From: Triglochin maritima
Lineage: Eukaryota; Streptophyta; Magnoliopsida; Alismatales; Juncaginaceae
Direction of reading: 5' to 3'
Assembly: GCA_963682175.1 (NCBI GenBank)
Contig: OY821793.1
Location: 28,727,493 to 28,791,492, forward strand
Length of the DNA: 64,000 nucleotides
A program made the position numbers and the translations under genes. The notes below the pieces were generated by a model. That model was not told where the DNA came from, made no database searches, and saw only the letters and a program-made list of their open reading frames with translations. Shown here in pieces: positions 1 through 13,906 of this stretch; position 1 is the stretch's first letter, and each line of letters begins with the position of its first letter.

Positions 1-3000
1 TCTGAAATTATAGGGGCAGATAGAGGGATGAATTGTCTACGTAATGCAAGTTAGAACGCTCGATTTGGTGGTCGGATGATCGAGACGCAGCCGATTTGGT
101 GTTGGCCTGCAGGGTGGCGACGGAGTGGCCTTTGGCCAGCTCCACGCGTGGCATGTGGCCAGCCCCACACGTAGTTTCTAAGTGGTCTTTAGGCGGCCCA
201 ACCACGGTTTATGGAACTTAGGACCCCACATATCCATCCGCGTTATCTACGAGGCGCACCCATCTCGGAGTGATTTGGCGGTCGGGCGATGGACACTAGC
301 CTAGTGTTGTCATAGTTGGCATGTCAGCGCCACGCTAGGGCCTAGTGTGTGCTCGCGGCAGTGGCCTGCGGCATTCACTTCCAAAACATGTTTGGAAGTG
401 AAAGCGCACTTGTAGGTGGAATGGAGGTTGCTCGTGGGCAAAGGCCAAGGTGCCTGTGGACATTGCTCTTCGACGTGCTCGGTTGCCCAAGGTTGTTGCC
501 TTCCAGTGCACTTCCCAACGCGTCCGGAAGGGAATGGGGGTTTCTCGTGGGGAAATTTCTTTGGGACGTTGCTCGTGCCCATGCTTGGGTTCCCACAGTT
601 GTTGCCTACCCCATTCGCTTCCAAAACGCGTTTGGAAGTCCATGGGTGTTGCCCGCGGGCAAAGTGGAAGCTGCCGCATCGTTTGTCCCAAGCAATGGCC
701 TGAGTGGACCTTAGGTGAGCCTTAGTCTAAATTTGAGCACCCGAGCACATAGTGAGGAGAAGTGGATGGGTAACTCCTCTTAGAATGCCCGATTTAGATG
801 TATGTAGGGCGAGGCGCGATGAGATGAAGAATGCTGATGATGTGGGGGCGTGGCTGGTTGGGAGCTACGTCTTCTTGGAGGAGGCGCGACCCAGAATACT
901 TGGGCGTTTGCTCTGAAAGTTTAGGGGCAGATAGAGGGATGAATTGTCTACGTAATGCAAGTTAGAACGCTCGATGGTGGTCGGATGATCGAGGCGCAGC
1001 CGATTTGGTGTTGGCCTGCAGGGTGGCGACGGAGTGTCCTTTGGCCAGCTCCACGCGTGGCATGTGGCCAGCCCCACACCTAGTTTCTAAGTGGTCTTTA
1101 GGCGGCCCAACCACGGTTTATGGAACTTAGGACCCCACATATCCATCCGCGTTATCTACGAGGTGCACCCATCTCGGAGTGATTTGGCGGTCGGGCGATG
1201 GACACTAGCCTAGTGTTGTCATAGTTGGCATGTCAGCGCCACGCTAGGGCCTAGTGTGTGCTCGCGGCAGTGGCCTGCGGCATTCGCTTCCAAAACACGT
1301 TTGGAAGTGAAAGCGCACTTGTAGGTGGAATGGAGGTTGCTCGTGGGCAAAGACCAAGGTGCCTGTGGACATTGCTCTTCGACGTGCTCGGTTGCCCAAG
1401 GTTGTTGCCTTCCCGTGCACTTCCCAACGCGTCCGGAAGGGAATGGGGGTTTCTCGTGGGGAAATTTCTTTGGGACGTTGCTCGTGCCCATGCTTGGGTT
1501 CCCACGGTTGTTGCCTACCCCCATTCGCTTCCAAAACGCGTTTGGAAGTCCATGGGTGTTGCCCGCGGGCAAAGTGGAAGCTGCCGCATCGTTTGTCCCA
1601 AGCAATGGCCTGAGTGGACCTTAGGTGAGCCTTAGTCTAAATTTGAGCACCCGAGCACATAGTGAGGAGGAGTGGATGGGTAACTCCTCTTAGAATGCCC
1701 GATTTAGATGTATGTAGGGCGAGGCGCGATGAGATGAAGAATGCTGATGATGTGGGGGCGTGGCTGGTAGGGAGCTACGTCTTATTGGAGGAGGCGCGAC
1801 CCCGAATACTTGGTAGTTTGCTCTGAAATTTTAGGGGCAGATAGAGGGATGAATTGTCTACGTAATGCAAGTTAGAACGCTCGATTTGGTGGTCGGATGA
1901 TCGAGACGCAGCCGATTTGGTGTTGGCCTGCAGGGTGGCGACGGAGTGGCCTTTGGCCAGCTCCACGCGTGGCATGTGGCCAGCCCCACACCTAGTTTCT
2001 AAGTGGTCTTTAGGCGGCCCAACCACGGTTTATGGAACTTAGGACCCCACATATCCATCCGCGTTATCTACGAGGCGCACCCATCTCGTAGTGATTTGGC
2101 GGTCGGGCGATGGACACTAGCCTAGTGTTGTCATAGTTGGCATGTCAGCGCCACGCTAGGGCCTAGTGTGTGCTCGCGGCAGTGGCCTGCGGCAGTCACT
2201 TCCAAAACATGTTTGGAAGTGAAAGCGCACTTGTAGGTGGAATGGAGGTTGCTCGTGGGCAAAGGCCAAGGTGCCTGTGGACATTGCTCTTCGACGTGCT
2301 CGGTTGCCCAAGGTTGTTGCCTTCCCGTGCACTTCCCAACGCGTCCGGAAGGGAATGGGGGTTTCTCATGGGGAAATTTCTTTGGGACGTTGCTCGTGCC
2401 CATGCTTGGGTTCCCACGGTTGTTGCCTACCCCCATTCGCTTCCAAAACGCGTTTGGAAGTCCATGGGTGTTGCCCGCGGGCAAAGTGGAAGCTGCCGCA
2501 TCGTTTGTCCCAAGCAATGGCCTGAGTGGACCTTAGGTGAGCCTTAGTCTAAATTTGAGCACCCGAGCACATAGTGAGGAGGAGTGGATGGGTAACTCCT
2601 CTTAGAATGCCCGATTTAGATGTATGTAGGGCGAGGCGCGATGAGATGAAGAATGCTGATGATGTGGGGGCGTGGCTGGTAGGGAGCTACGTTTTATTGG
2701 AGGAGGCGCGACCCCGAATACTTGGTCGTTTGCTCTGAAATTTTAGGGGCAGATAGAGGGATGAATTGTCTACGTAATGCAAGTTAGAACGCTCGATTTG
2801 GTGGTCGGATGATCGAGACGCAGCCGATTTGGTGTTGGCCTGCAGGGTGGCGACGGAGTGGCCTTTGGCCAGCTCCACGCGTGGCATGTGGCCAGCCCCA
2901 CACCTAGTTTCTAAGTGGTCTTTAGGCGGCCCAACCACGGTTTATGGAACTTAGTACCCCACATATCCATCCGCGTTATCTACGAGGCGCACCCATCTCG

Positions 3001-3081
3001 GAGTGATTTGGCGGTCGGGCGATGGACACTAGCCTAGTGTTGTCATAGTTGGCATGTCAGCGCCACGCTAGGGCCTAGTGT
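1..3081 (+). repeat. Left-edge monomer family L1
   Basis: The first partial copy and the next three monomers share variants absent from the rest of the left array: GGGAAATTTCTTTGG for GGGAAAGTTCTTTGG, GTGGACATTGCTC, GTAGGTGGAATGG and AGTCTAAATTTGAG. Monomer 349-1257 is 909 bp because two bases are missing in CTCGATGGTGG. This edge is the most diverged part of the left contig. Confidence 0.8.
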
Positions 3082-6000
3082 GTGCTCGCGGCAGTGGCCT
3101 GCGGCATTCGCTTCCAAAACACGTTTGGAAGTGAAAGCGCACTTGTAGGTGAAATGGAGGTTGCTCGTGGGCAAAGACCAAGGTGCCTGTGGTAGTTGCT
3201 CTTCGACGTGCTCGGTTGCCCAAGGTTGTTGCCTTCCCGTGCACTTCCCAACGCGTCCGGAAGGGAATGGGGGTTTCTCGTGGGGAAAGTTCTTTGGGAC
3301 GTTGCTCGTGCCCATGCTTGGGTTCCCACGGTTGTTGCCTACCCCATTCGCTTCCAAAACGCGTTTGGAAGTCCATGGGTGTTGCCCGCGGGCAAACTGG
3401 AAGCTGCCGCATCGTTTGTCCCAAGCAATGGCCTGAGTGGACCTTAGGTGAGCCTTAGTCTATATTTGGGCACCCGAGCACATAGTGAGGAGGAGTGGAT
3501 GGGTAACTCCTCTTAGAATGCCCGATTTAGATGTATGTAGGGCGAGGCGCGATGAGATGAAGAATGCTGATGATGTGGGGGCGTGGCTGGTAGGGAGCTA
3601 CGTCTCATTGGAGGAGGCGCGACCCCGAATACTTGGGCGTTTGCTCTGAAATTTTAGGGGCAGATAGAGGGATGAATTTTCTACGTAATGCAAGTTAGAA
3701 CGCTCAATTTGGAGGTCGGATGCTCGAGGCGCAGCCGATTTGGTGTTGGCCTGCAGGGTGGCGACGGAGTGCCCTTTGGCCAGCTCCACGCGTGGCATGT
3801 GGCCAGCCCCACACCTAGTTTCTAAGTGGTCTTTAGGTGGCCCAACCACGGTTTATGGAACTTAGGACCCCACATATCCATCCGCGTTATCTACGAGGCG
3901 CACCCATCTCAGAGTGATTTGGCGGTCGGGCGATGGACACTAGCTTAGTGTTGTCATAGTTGGCATGTCAGCGCCACGCTAGGGCCTAGTGTGTGCTCGC
4001 GGCAGTGGCCTGCGGCATTCGCTTCCAAAACACGTTTGGAAGTGAAAGCGCACTTGTAGGTGAAATGGAGGTTGCTCGTTGGCAAAGACCAAGGTGCCTG
4101 TGGTAGTTGCTCTTCGACGTGCTCGGTTGCCCAAGGTTGTTGCCTTCCCGTGCACTTCCCAACGCGTCCGGAAGGGAATGGGGGTTTCTCGTGGGGAAAG
4201 TTCTTTGGGACGTTGCTCGTGCCCATGCTTGGGTTCCCACGGTTGTTGCCTACCCCATTCGCTTCCAAAACGCGTTTGGAAGTCCATGGGTGTTGCCCGC
4301 GGGCAAAGTGGAAGCTGCCGCATCGTTTGTCCCAAGCAATGGCCTGAGTGGACCTTAGGTGAGCCTTAGTCTATATTTGGCCACCCGAGCACATAGTGAG
4401 GAGGAGTGGATGGGTAACTCCTCTTAGAATGCCCGATTTAGATGTATGTAGGGCGAGGCGCGATGAGATGAAGAATGCTGATGATGTGGGGGCGTGGCTG
4501 GTAGGGAGCTACGTCTTATTGGAGGAGGCGCGACCCCGAATACTTGGGCGTTTGCTCTGAAATTTTAGGGGCAGATAGAGGGATGAATTGTCTACGTAAT
4601 GCAAGTTAGAACGCTCGATTTGGAGGTCGGATGATCGAGGCGCAGCCGATTTGGTGTTGGCCAGCAGGGTGGCGACGCAGTGGGCTTTCGCCAGCTCCAC
4701 GCGTGGCATGTGGCCAGCCCCACACGTAGTTTCTAAGTGGTCTTTAGGCGGCCCAACCACGGTTTATGGAACTTAGGACCCCACATATCCATCCGCGTTA
4801 TCTACGAGGCGCACCCATCTCGGAGTGATTTGGCGGTCGGGCGATGGACACTAGCTTAGTGTTGTCATAGTTGGCATGTCAGCGCCACGCTAGGGCCTAG
4901 TGTGTGCTCGCGGCAGTGGCCTGCGGCATTCGCTTCCAAAACACGTTTGGAAGTGAAAGCGCACTTGTAGGTGAAATGGAGGTTGCTCGTGGGCAAAGAC
5001 CAAGGTGCCTGTGGTAGTTGCTCTTCGACGTGCTCGGTTGCCCAAGGTTGTTGCCTTCCCGGGCACTTCCCAACGCGTCCGGAAGGGAATGGGGGTTTCT
5101 CGTGGGGAAAGTTCTTTGGGACATTGCTCGTGCCCATGCTTGGGTTCCCACAGTTGTTGCCTACCCCATTCGCTTCCAAAACGCGTTTGGAAGTCCATGG
5201 GTGTTGCCCGCGGGCAAAGTGGAAGATGCCGCATCGTTTGTCCCAAGCAATGGCCTGAGTGGACCTTAGGTGAGCCTTAGTCTATATTTGGGCACCCAAG
5301 CACATAGTGAGGAGGAGTGGATGGGTAACTCCTCTTAGAATGCCCGATTTAGATGTATGTAGGGCGAGGCGCGATGAGATGAAGAATGTTGATGATGTGG
5401 GGGCGTGGCTGGTAGGGAGCTACGTCTTCTTGGAGGAGGCGCGACCCCGAATACTTGGGTGTTTGCTCTAAAATTTTAGGGGCAGATAGAGGGATGAATT
5501 GTCTACGTAATGCAAGTTAGAACGCTCGATTTGGAGGTCGGATGCTCGAGGCGCAGCCGATTTGGTGTTGGGCTGCAGGGTGGCGACGGAGTGGCCTTTG
5601 GCCAGCTCCACGCGTGGCATGTGGCCAGCCCCACACCTAGTTTCTAAGTGGTCTTTAGGCGGCCCAACCACGGTTTATGGAACTTAGGACCCCACATATC
5701 CATCCGCATTATCTACGAGGCGCACCCATCTCGGAGTGATTTGGCGGTCGGGCGATGGACACTAGCCTAGTGTTGTCATAGTTGGCATGTCAGCGCCACG
5801 CTCGGGCCTAGTTTGTGCATTCGGCAGAGGCCTGCGGCATTCGCTTCCAAAACACGTTTGGACGTGAAAGCGCACTTGTAGGTGAAATGGAGGTTGCTCG
5901 TGGGCAAAGACCAAGGTGCCTGTGGTAGTTGCTCTTCGACGTGCTCGGTTGCCCAAGGTTGTTGCCTTCCCGTGCACTTCCCAACGCGTCCGGAAGGGAA

Positions 6001-8547
6001 TGGGGGTTTCTCGTGGGGAAAGTTCTTTGGGACATTGCTCGTGCCCATGCTTGGGTTCCCACAGTTGTTGCCTACCCCATTCGCTTCCAAAACGCGTTTG
6101 GAAGTCCATGGGTGTTGCCCGCGGGCAAAGTGGAAGCTGCCGCATCGTTTGTCCCAAGCAATGGCCTGAGTGGACCTTAGGTGAGCCTTAGTCTATATTT
6201 GGCCACCCGATCACATAGTGAGGAGGAGTGGATGGGTAACTCCTCTTAGAATGCCCGATTTAGATGTATGTAGGGCGAGGCGCGATGAGATGAAGAATGC
6301 TGATGATGTGGGGGCGTGGCTGGTAGGGAGCTACGTCTCGTTGGAGGAGGCGCGACCCCGAATACTTGGGCGTTTGCTCTGAAATTTTAGGGAAAGATAG
6401 AGGGATGAATTGTCTACGTAATGCAAGTTAGAACGCTCGATTTGATGGTCGGATGTTCGAGGCGCAGCCGATTTGGTGTTGGCCTGCAGGGTGGCGACAG
6501 AGTGGCCTTTGGCCAGCTCCACGCGTGGCGTGTGGCCAGCCCCACACCTAGTTTCTAAGTGGTCTTTAGGCGGCCCAACCACGGTTTATGGAACTTAGTA
6601 CCCCACATATCCATCCGCGTTATCTACGAGGCGCACCCATCTCGGAGTGATTTGGCGGTCGGGCGATGGACACTAGCTTAGTGTTGTCATAGTTGGCATG
6701 TCAGCGCCACGCTAGGGCCTAGTGTGTGCTCGCGGCAGTGGCCTGCGGCATTCGCTTCCAAAACACGTTTGGAAGTGAAAGCGCACTTGTAGGTGAAATG
6801 GAGGTTGCTCGTGGGCAAAGACCAACGTGCCTGTGGTAGTTGCTCTTCGACGTGCTCGGTTGCCCAAGGTTGTTGCCTTCCCGTGCACTTCCCAACGCGT
6901 CCGGAAGGGAATGGGGGTTTCTCGTGGGGAAAGTTCTTTGGGACGTTGCTCGTGCCCATGCTTGGGTTCCCACAGTTGTTGCCTACCCCATTCGCTTCCA
7001 AAACGCGTTTGGAAGTCCATGGGTGTTGCCCATGGGCAAAGTGGAAGCTGCCGCATCGTTTGTCCCAAGCAATGGCCTGAGTGGACCTTAGGTGAGCCTT
7101 AGTCTATATTTGGGCACCCGAGCACATAGTGAGGAGGAGTGGATGGGTAACTCCTCTTAGAATGCCCGATTTAGATGTATGTAGGGCGAGGCGCGATGAG
7201 ATGAAGAATGCTGATGATGTGGGGGCGTGGCTGGTAGGGAGCTACGTCTCATTGGAGGAGGCACGACCCCGAATACTTGGGCGTTTTCTCTGAACTTTTA
7301 AGGTCAGATAGAGGGATGAATTGTCTACGTAATGCAAGTTAGAACGCTTGATTTGGTGGTCGGATGTTCGAGGCGCAGCCGATTTGGTGTTGGCCTGCAG
7401 GGTGGCGACGGAGTGGCCTTTGGCCAGCTCCACGCGTGGCATGTGGCCAGCCCCACACCTAGTTTCTAAGTGGTCTTTAGGTGGCCCAACCACGGTTTAT
7501 GGAACTTAGGACCCCACATATCCATCCGCGTTATCTACGAGGCGCACCCATCTCAGAGTGATTTGGCGGTCGGGCGATGGACACTAGCTTAGTGTTGTCA
7601 TAGTTGGCATGTCAGCGCCACGCTAGGGCCTAGTGTGTGCTCACGGCAGTGGCCTGCGGCATTCGCTTCCAAAACACGTTTGGAAGTGAAAGCGCACTTG
7701 TAGGTGAAATGGAGGTTGCTCGTGGGCAAATACCAAGGTGCCTGTGGTAGTTGCTCTTCGACGTGCTCGGTTGCCCAAGGTTGTTGCCTTCCCGTGCACT
7801 TCCCAACGCGTCCGGAAGGGAATGGGGGTTTCTCGTGGGGAAAGTTCTTTGGGACGTTGCTCGTGCCCATGCTTGGGTTCCCACGGTTGTTGCCTACCCC
7901 ATTCGCTTCCAAAACGCGTTTGGAAGTCCAGGGGTGTTGCCCGCGGGCAAAGTGGAAGATGCCGCATCGTTTGTCCCAAGCAATGGCCTGAGTGGACCTT
8001 AGGTGAGCCTTAGTCTATATTTGGGCACCCGAGCACATAGTGAGGAGGAGTGGATGGGTAACTCCTCTTAGAATGCCCGATTTAGATGTATGTAGGGCGA
8101 GGCGCGATGAGATGAAGAATGCTGATGATGTGGGGGCGTGGCTGGTAGGGAGCTACGTCTTATTGGAGCAGGCGCGACCCCGAATACTTGGCCGTTTGCT
8201 CTGAACTTTTAGGGGAAGATAGAGGGATGAATTGTCTACGTAATGCAAGTTAGAACGCTCGATTTGGAGGTCGGATGATCGAGGCGCAGCCGATTTGGTG
8301 TTGGCCTGCAGGGTGGCGACGGAGTGGCCTTTGGCCAGCTCCACGCGTGGCATGTGGCCAGCCCCACACCTAGTTTCTAAGTGGTCTTTAGGCGGCCCAA
8401 CCACGGTTTATGGAACTTAGGACCCCACATATCCATCCGCATTATCTACGAGGCGCACCCATCTCGGAGTGATTTGGCGGTCGGGCGATGGACACTAGCC
8501 TAGTGTTGTCATAGTTGGCATGTCAGCGCCACGCACGGGCCTAGTTT
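3082..8547 (+). repeat. Monomer family L2, six copies with GTGGTAGTTGCTC
   Basis: The six monomers anchored at 3082, 3993, 4904, 5815, 6726 and 7637 carry GTGGTAGTTGCTC in sub-repeat A where others have GTGGACGTTGCTC. The monomer at 5815 also carries the GTGCATTCGGCAGAGG anchor typical of family L3, so it is a mosaic. The same TAGTTGC variant recurs at 15838 and, in reverse, in monomers ending 61158 and 62980 on the right contig. Confidence 0.8.
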
Positions 8548-11500
8548 GTGCATTCGGCAGAGGCCTGCGGCATTCGCTTCCAAAATACGTTTGGACGTGA
8601 AAGCGCACTTGTAGGTGAAATAGAGGTTGCTCGTGGGCAAAGACCAAGGTGCCTGTGGACGTTGCTCTTCGACGTGCTCGGTTGCCCAAGGTTGTTGCCT
8701 TCCCGTGCACTTCCCAACGCGTCCGGAAGGGAATGGGGGTTTCTCGTGGGGAAAGTTCTTTGGGACGTTGCTCGTGCCCATGCTTGGGTTCCCACGGTTG
8801 TTGCCTACCCCATTCGCTTCCAAAACGCGTTTGGAAGTCCATGGGTGTTGCCCGCGGGCAAAGTGGAAGCTGCCGCATCGTTTGTCCCAAGCAATGGCCT
8901 GAGTGGACCTTAGGTGAGCCTTAGTCTATATTTGGACACCCGAGCACATAGTGAGGAGGAGTGGATTGGTAACTCCTCTTAGAATGCCCGATTTAGATGT
9001 ATGTAGGGCGAGGCGCGATGAGATGAAGAATGCTGATGATGTGGGGGCGTGGCTGGTAGGGAGCTACGTCTTATTGGAGCAGGCGCGACCCCGAATACTT
9101 GGCCGTTTGCTCTGAAATTTTAGGGGCAGATAGAGGGATGAATTGTCTACGTAATGCAAGTTAGAACGCTCGATTTGGAGGTCGGATTATCGAGGCGCAG
9201 CCGATTTGGTGTTGCCCTGCAGGGTGGCGACGGAGTGGCCTTTGGCCAGCTCCACGCGTGGCATGTGGCCAGCCCCACACCTAGTTTCTAAGTGGTCTTT
9301 AGGCGGCCCAACCACGGTTTATGGAACTTAGGACCCCACATATCCATCCGCATTATCTACGAGGCGCACCCATCTCGGAGTGATTTGGCGGTCGGGCGAT
9401 GGATACTAGCCTAGTGTTGTCATAGTTGGCATGTCAGCGCCACGCTCGGGCCTAGTTTGTGCATTCGGCAGAGGCCTGCGGCATTCGCTTCCAAAACACG
9501 TTTGGACGTGAAAGCGCACTTGTAGGTGAAATGGAGGTTGCTCGTGGGCAAAGACCAAGGTGCCTGTGGACGTTGCTCTTCGACGTGCTCGGTTGCCCAA
9601 GGTTGTTGCCTTCCCGTGCACTTCCCAACGCGTCCGGAAGGGAATGGGGGTTTCTCGTGGGGAAAGTTCTTTGGGACGTTGCTCGTGCCCATGCTTGGGT
9701 TCCCACGGTTGTTGCCTACCCCATTCGCTTCCAAAACGCGTTTGGAAGTCCATGGGTGTTGCCCGCGGGCAAAGTGGAAGCTGCCGCATCGTTTGTCCCA
9801 AGCAATGGCCTGAGTGGACCTTAGGTGAGCCTTAGTCTATATTTGGGCACCCGAGCACATAGTGAGGAGGAGTGGATGGGTAACTCCTCTTAGAATGCCC
9901 GATTTAGATGTATGTAGGGCGAGGCGCGATGAGATGAAGAATGCTGATGATGTGGGGGCGTGGCTGGTAGGGAGCTACGTCTTATTGGAGCAGGCGCGAC
10001 CCCGAATGCTTGGCCGTTTGCTCTGAAATTTTAGGGGCAGATAGAGGGATGAATTGTCTACGTAATGCAAGTTAGAACGCTCGATTTGGAGGTCGGATTA
10101 TCGAGGCGCAGCCGATTTGGTGTTGGCCTGCAGGGTGGCGACGGAGTGGCCTTTGGCCAGCTCCACGCGTGGCATGTGGCCAGCCCCACACCTAGTTTCT
10201 AAGTGGTCTTTAGGCGGCCCAACCACGGTTTATGGAACTTAGGACCCCACATATCCATCCGCGTTATCTACGAGGCGCACCCATCTCGGAGTGATTTGGC
10301 GGTCGGGCGATGGACACTAGCCTAGTGTTGTCATAGTTGGCATGTCAGCGCCACGCTCGGGCCTAGTTTGTGCATTCGGCAGAGGCCTGCGGCATTCGCT
10401 TCCAAAACACGTTTGGACGTGAAAGCGCACTTGTAGGTGAAATGGAGGTTGCTTGTGGGCAAAGACCAAGGTGTCTGTGGACGTTGCTCTTCGACGTGCT
10501 CGGTTGCCCAAGGTTGTTGCCTTCCCGTGCACTTCCCAACGCGTCCGGAAGGGAATGGGGGTTTCTCGTGGGGAAAGTTCTTTGGGACGTTGCTCGTGCC
10601 CATGCTTGGGTTCCCACGGTTGTTGCCTACCCCATTCGCTTCCAAAACGCGTTTGGAAGTCCATGGGTGTTGCCCGCGGGCAAAGTGGAAGCTGCCGCAT
10701 CGTTTGTCCCAAGCAATGGCCTGAGTGGACCTTAGGTGAGCCTTAGTCTATATTTGGGCACCCGAGCACATAGTGAGGAGGAGTGGATGGGTAACTCCTC
10801 TTAGAATGCCCGATTTAGATGTATGTAGGGCGAGGCGCGATGAGATGAAGAATGCTGATGATGTGGGGGCGTGGCTGGTAGGGAGCTACGTCTTATTGGA
10901 GCAGGCGCGACCCCGAATGCTTGGCCGTTTGCTCTGAAATTTTAGGGGCAGATAGAGGGATGAATTGTCTACGTAATGAAAGTTAGAACGCTCGATTTGG
11001 AGGTCGGATGATCGAGGCGCAGCCGATTTGGTGTTGGCCTGCAGGGTGGCGACGGAGTGGCCTTTGGCCAGCTCCACGCGTGGCATGTGGCCAGCCCCAC
11101 ACCTAGTTTCTAAGTGGTCTTTAGGCGGCCCAACCACGGTTTATGGAACTTAGGACCCCACATATCCATCCGCGTTATCTACGAGGCGCACCCATCTCGG
11201 AGTGATTTGGCGGTCGGGCGATGGACACTAGCCTAGTGTTGTCATAGTTGGCATGTCAGCGCCACGCTCGGGCCTAGTTTGTGCATTCGGCAGAGGCCTG
11301 CGGCATTCGCTTCCAAAACACGTTTGGACGTGAAAGCGCACTTGTAGGTGAAATGGAGGTTGCTTGTGGGCAAAGACCAAGGTGTCTGTGGACGTTGCTC
11401 TTCGACGTGCTCGGTTGCCCAAGGTTGTTGCCTTCCCGTGCACTTCCCAACGCGTCCGGAAGGGAATGGGGGTTTCTTGTGGGGAAAGTTCTTTGGGACG

Positions 11501-12083
11501 TTGCTCGTGCCCATGCTTGGGTTCCCACGGTTGTTGCCTACCCCATTCGCTTCCAAAACGCGTTTGGAAGTCCATGGGTGTTGCCCGCGGGCAAAGTGGA
11601 AGCTGCCGCATCGTTTGTCCCAAGCAATGGCCTGAGTGGACCTTAGGTGAGCCTTAGTCTATATTTGGGCACCCGAGCACATAGTGAGGAGGAGTGGATG
11701 GGTAACTCCTCTTAGAATGCCCGATTTAGATGTATGTAGGGCGAGGCGCGATGAGATGAAGAATGCTGATGATGTGGGGGCGTGGCTGGTAGGGAGCTAC
11801 GTCTTATTGGAGCAGGCGCGACCCCGAATGCTTGGCCGTTTGCTCTGAAATTTTAGGGGCAGATAGAGGGATGAATTGTCTACGTAATGCAAGTTAGAAC
11901 GCTCGATTTGGAGGTCGGATGATCGAGGCGCAGCCGATTTGGTGTTGGCCTGCAGGGTGGCGACGGAGTGGCCTTTGGCCAGCTCCACGCGTGGCATGTG
12001 GCCAGCCCCACACCTAGTTTCTAAGTGGTCTTTAGGCGGCCCAACCACGGTTTATGGAACTTAGGACCCCACATATCCATCCA
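8548..12083 (+). repeat. Monomer family L3 with GTGCATTCGGCAGAGG anchor
   Basis: Monomers at 8548, 9459, 10370 and 11281 share GTGCATTCGGCAGAGG at the anchor, ACGTTTGGACGTG after dyad A, and GAGCAGGCGCG with TTGGCCG. Those at 10370 and 11281 also share GCTTGTGGGC and GGTGTCTGTGG, so they look like a recent pair. Copies at 13104 and 14927 belong to the same family. Confidence 0.75.
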
Positions 12084-13906
12084 CGTTATCTACGAGGCGC
12101 ACCCATCTCGGAGTGATTTGGCGGTCGGGCGATGGACACTAGCCTAGTGTTGTCATAGTTGGCATGTCAGCGCCACGCTAGGGCCTAGTGTGTGCTCGCG
12201 GCAGTGGCCTGCGGCATTCCCTTCCAAAACACGTTTGGAAGTGAAAGAGCACTTGTAGGTGAAATGGAGGTTGCTCGTGGGCAAAGACGAAGGTGCCTGT
12301 GGACGTTGCTCTTCGACGTGCTCGGTTGCCCAAGGTTGTTGCCTTCCCGTGCACTTCCCAACGCGTCCGGAAGGGAATGGGGGTTTCTCGTGGGGAAAGT
12401 TCTTTGGAACGTTGCTCGTGCCCATGCTTGGGTTCCCACGGTTGTTGCCTACCCCCATTCGCTTCCAAAACGCGTTTGGAAGTCCATGGGTGTTGCCCGC
12501 GGGCAAAGTGGAAGCTGCCGCATCGTTTGTCCCAAGCAATGGCCTGAGTGGACCTTAGGTGAGCCTTAGTCTATATTTGGGCACCCGAGCACATAGTGAG
12601 GAGGAGTGGATTGGTAACTCCTCTTAGAATGCCCGATTTAGATGGATGTAGGGCGAGGCGCGATGAGATGAAGAATGCTGATGATGTGGGGGCGTGGCTG
12701 GTAGGGAGCTACGTCTTATTGGAGCAGGCGCGACCCCGAATACTTGGCCGTTTGCTCTGAAATTTTAGGGGCAGATAGAGGGATGAATTGTCTACGTAAT
12801 GAAAGTTAGAACGCTCGATTTGGAGGTCGGATGATCGAGGCGCAGCCGATTTGGTGTTGGCCTGCAGGGTGGCGACGGAGTGGCCTTTGGCCAGCTCCAC
12901 GCGTGGCATGTGGCCAGCCCCACACCTAGTTTCTAAGTGGTCTTTAGGCGGCCCAACCACGGTTTATGGAACTTAGGACCCCACATATCCATCCGCGTTA
13001 TCTACGAGGCGCACCCATCTCGGAGTGATTTGGCGGTCGGGCGATGGACACTAGCCTAGTGTTGTCATAGTTGGCATGTCAGCGCCACGCTCGGGCCTAG
13101 TTTGTGCATTCGGCAGAGGCCTGCGGCATTCGCTTCCAAAACACGTTTGGACGTGAAAGCGCACTTGTAGGTGAAATGGAGGTTGCTCGTGGGCAAAGAC
13201 CAAGGTGTCTGTGGACGTTGCTCTTCGACGTGCTCGGTTGCCCAAGGTTGTTGCCTTCCCGTGCACTTCCCAACGCGTCCGGAAGGGAATGGGGGTTTCT
13301 CGTGGGGAAAGTTCTTTGGGACGTTGCTCGTGCCCATGCTTGGGTTCCCACGGTTGTTGCCTACCCCATTCGCTTCCAAAACGCGTTTGGAAGTCCATGG
13401 GTGTTGCCCGCGGGCAAAGTGGAAGCTGCCGCATCGTTTGTCCCAAGCAATGGCCTGAGTGGACCTTAGGTGAGCCTTAGTCTATATTTGGGCACCCGAG
13501 CACATAGTGAGGAGGAGTGGATGGGTAACTCCTCTTAGAATGCCCGATTTAGATGTATGTAGGGCGAGGCGCGATGAGATGAAGAATGCTGATGATGTGG
13601 GGGCGTGGCTGGTAGGGAGCTACGTCTTATTGGAGCAGGCGCGACCCCGAATGCTTGGCCGTTTGCTCTGAAATTTTAGGGGCAGATAGAGGGATGAATT
13701 GTCTACGTAATGCAAGTTAGAACGCTCGATTTGGAGGTCGGATGATCGAGGCGCAGCCGATTTGGTGTTGGCCTGCAGGGTGGCGACGGAGTGGCCTTTG
13801 GCCAGCTCCACGCGTGGCATGTGGCCAGCCCCACACCTAGTTTCTAAGTGGTCTTTAGGTGGCCCAACCACGGTTTATGGAACTTAGGACCCCACATATC
13901 CATCCG
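12084..13906 (+). repeat. Dimeric higher-order repeat, first copy (1,823 bp)
   Basis: A two-monomer unit (912 + 911 bp) that reads the same as the next 1,775 bp of the second copy. Private marks are CATTCCCTTCC, GAAAGAGCAC, AGACGAAGG, TTTGGAACG, an extra C in CTACCCCCATTC, GGATTGGTAAC and TTAGATGGATG, all repeated exactly 1,823 bp later. Flanking differences (ATCCACG at 12080 against ATCCGCG near 13904; GGTGG near 13859 against GGCGG near 15682) bound the identical block. Confidence 0.8.

Noticed and set aside
310..714. Open frames of about 95-130 codons on both strands, repeated in each monomer
   Set aside because: They overlap in several frames on both strands, many begin at GTG or other alternative starts, they shift with 1-bp indels, and the protein strings match no family I know. 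The 911-bp period is not a multiple of three. Satellite composition explains them.
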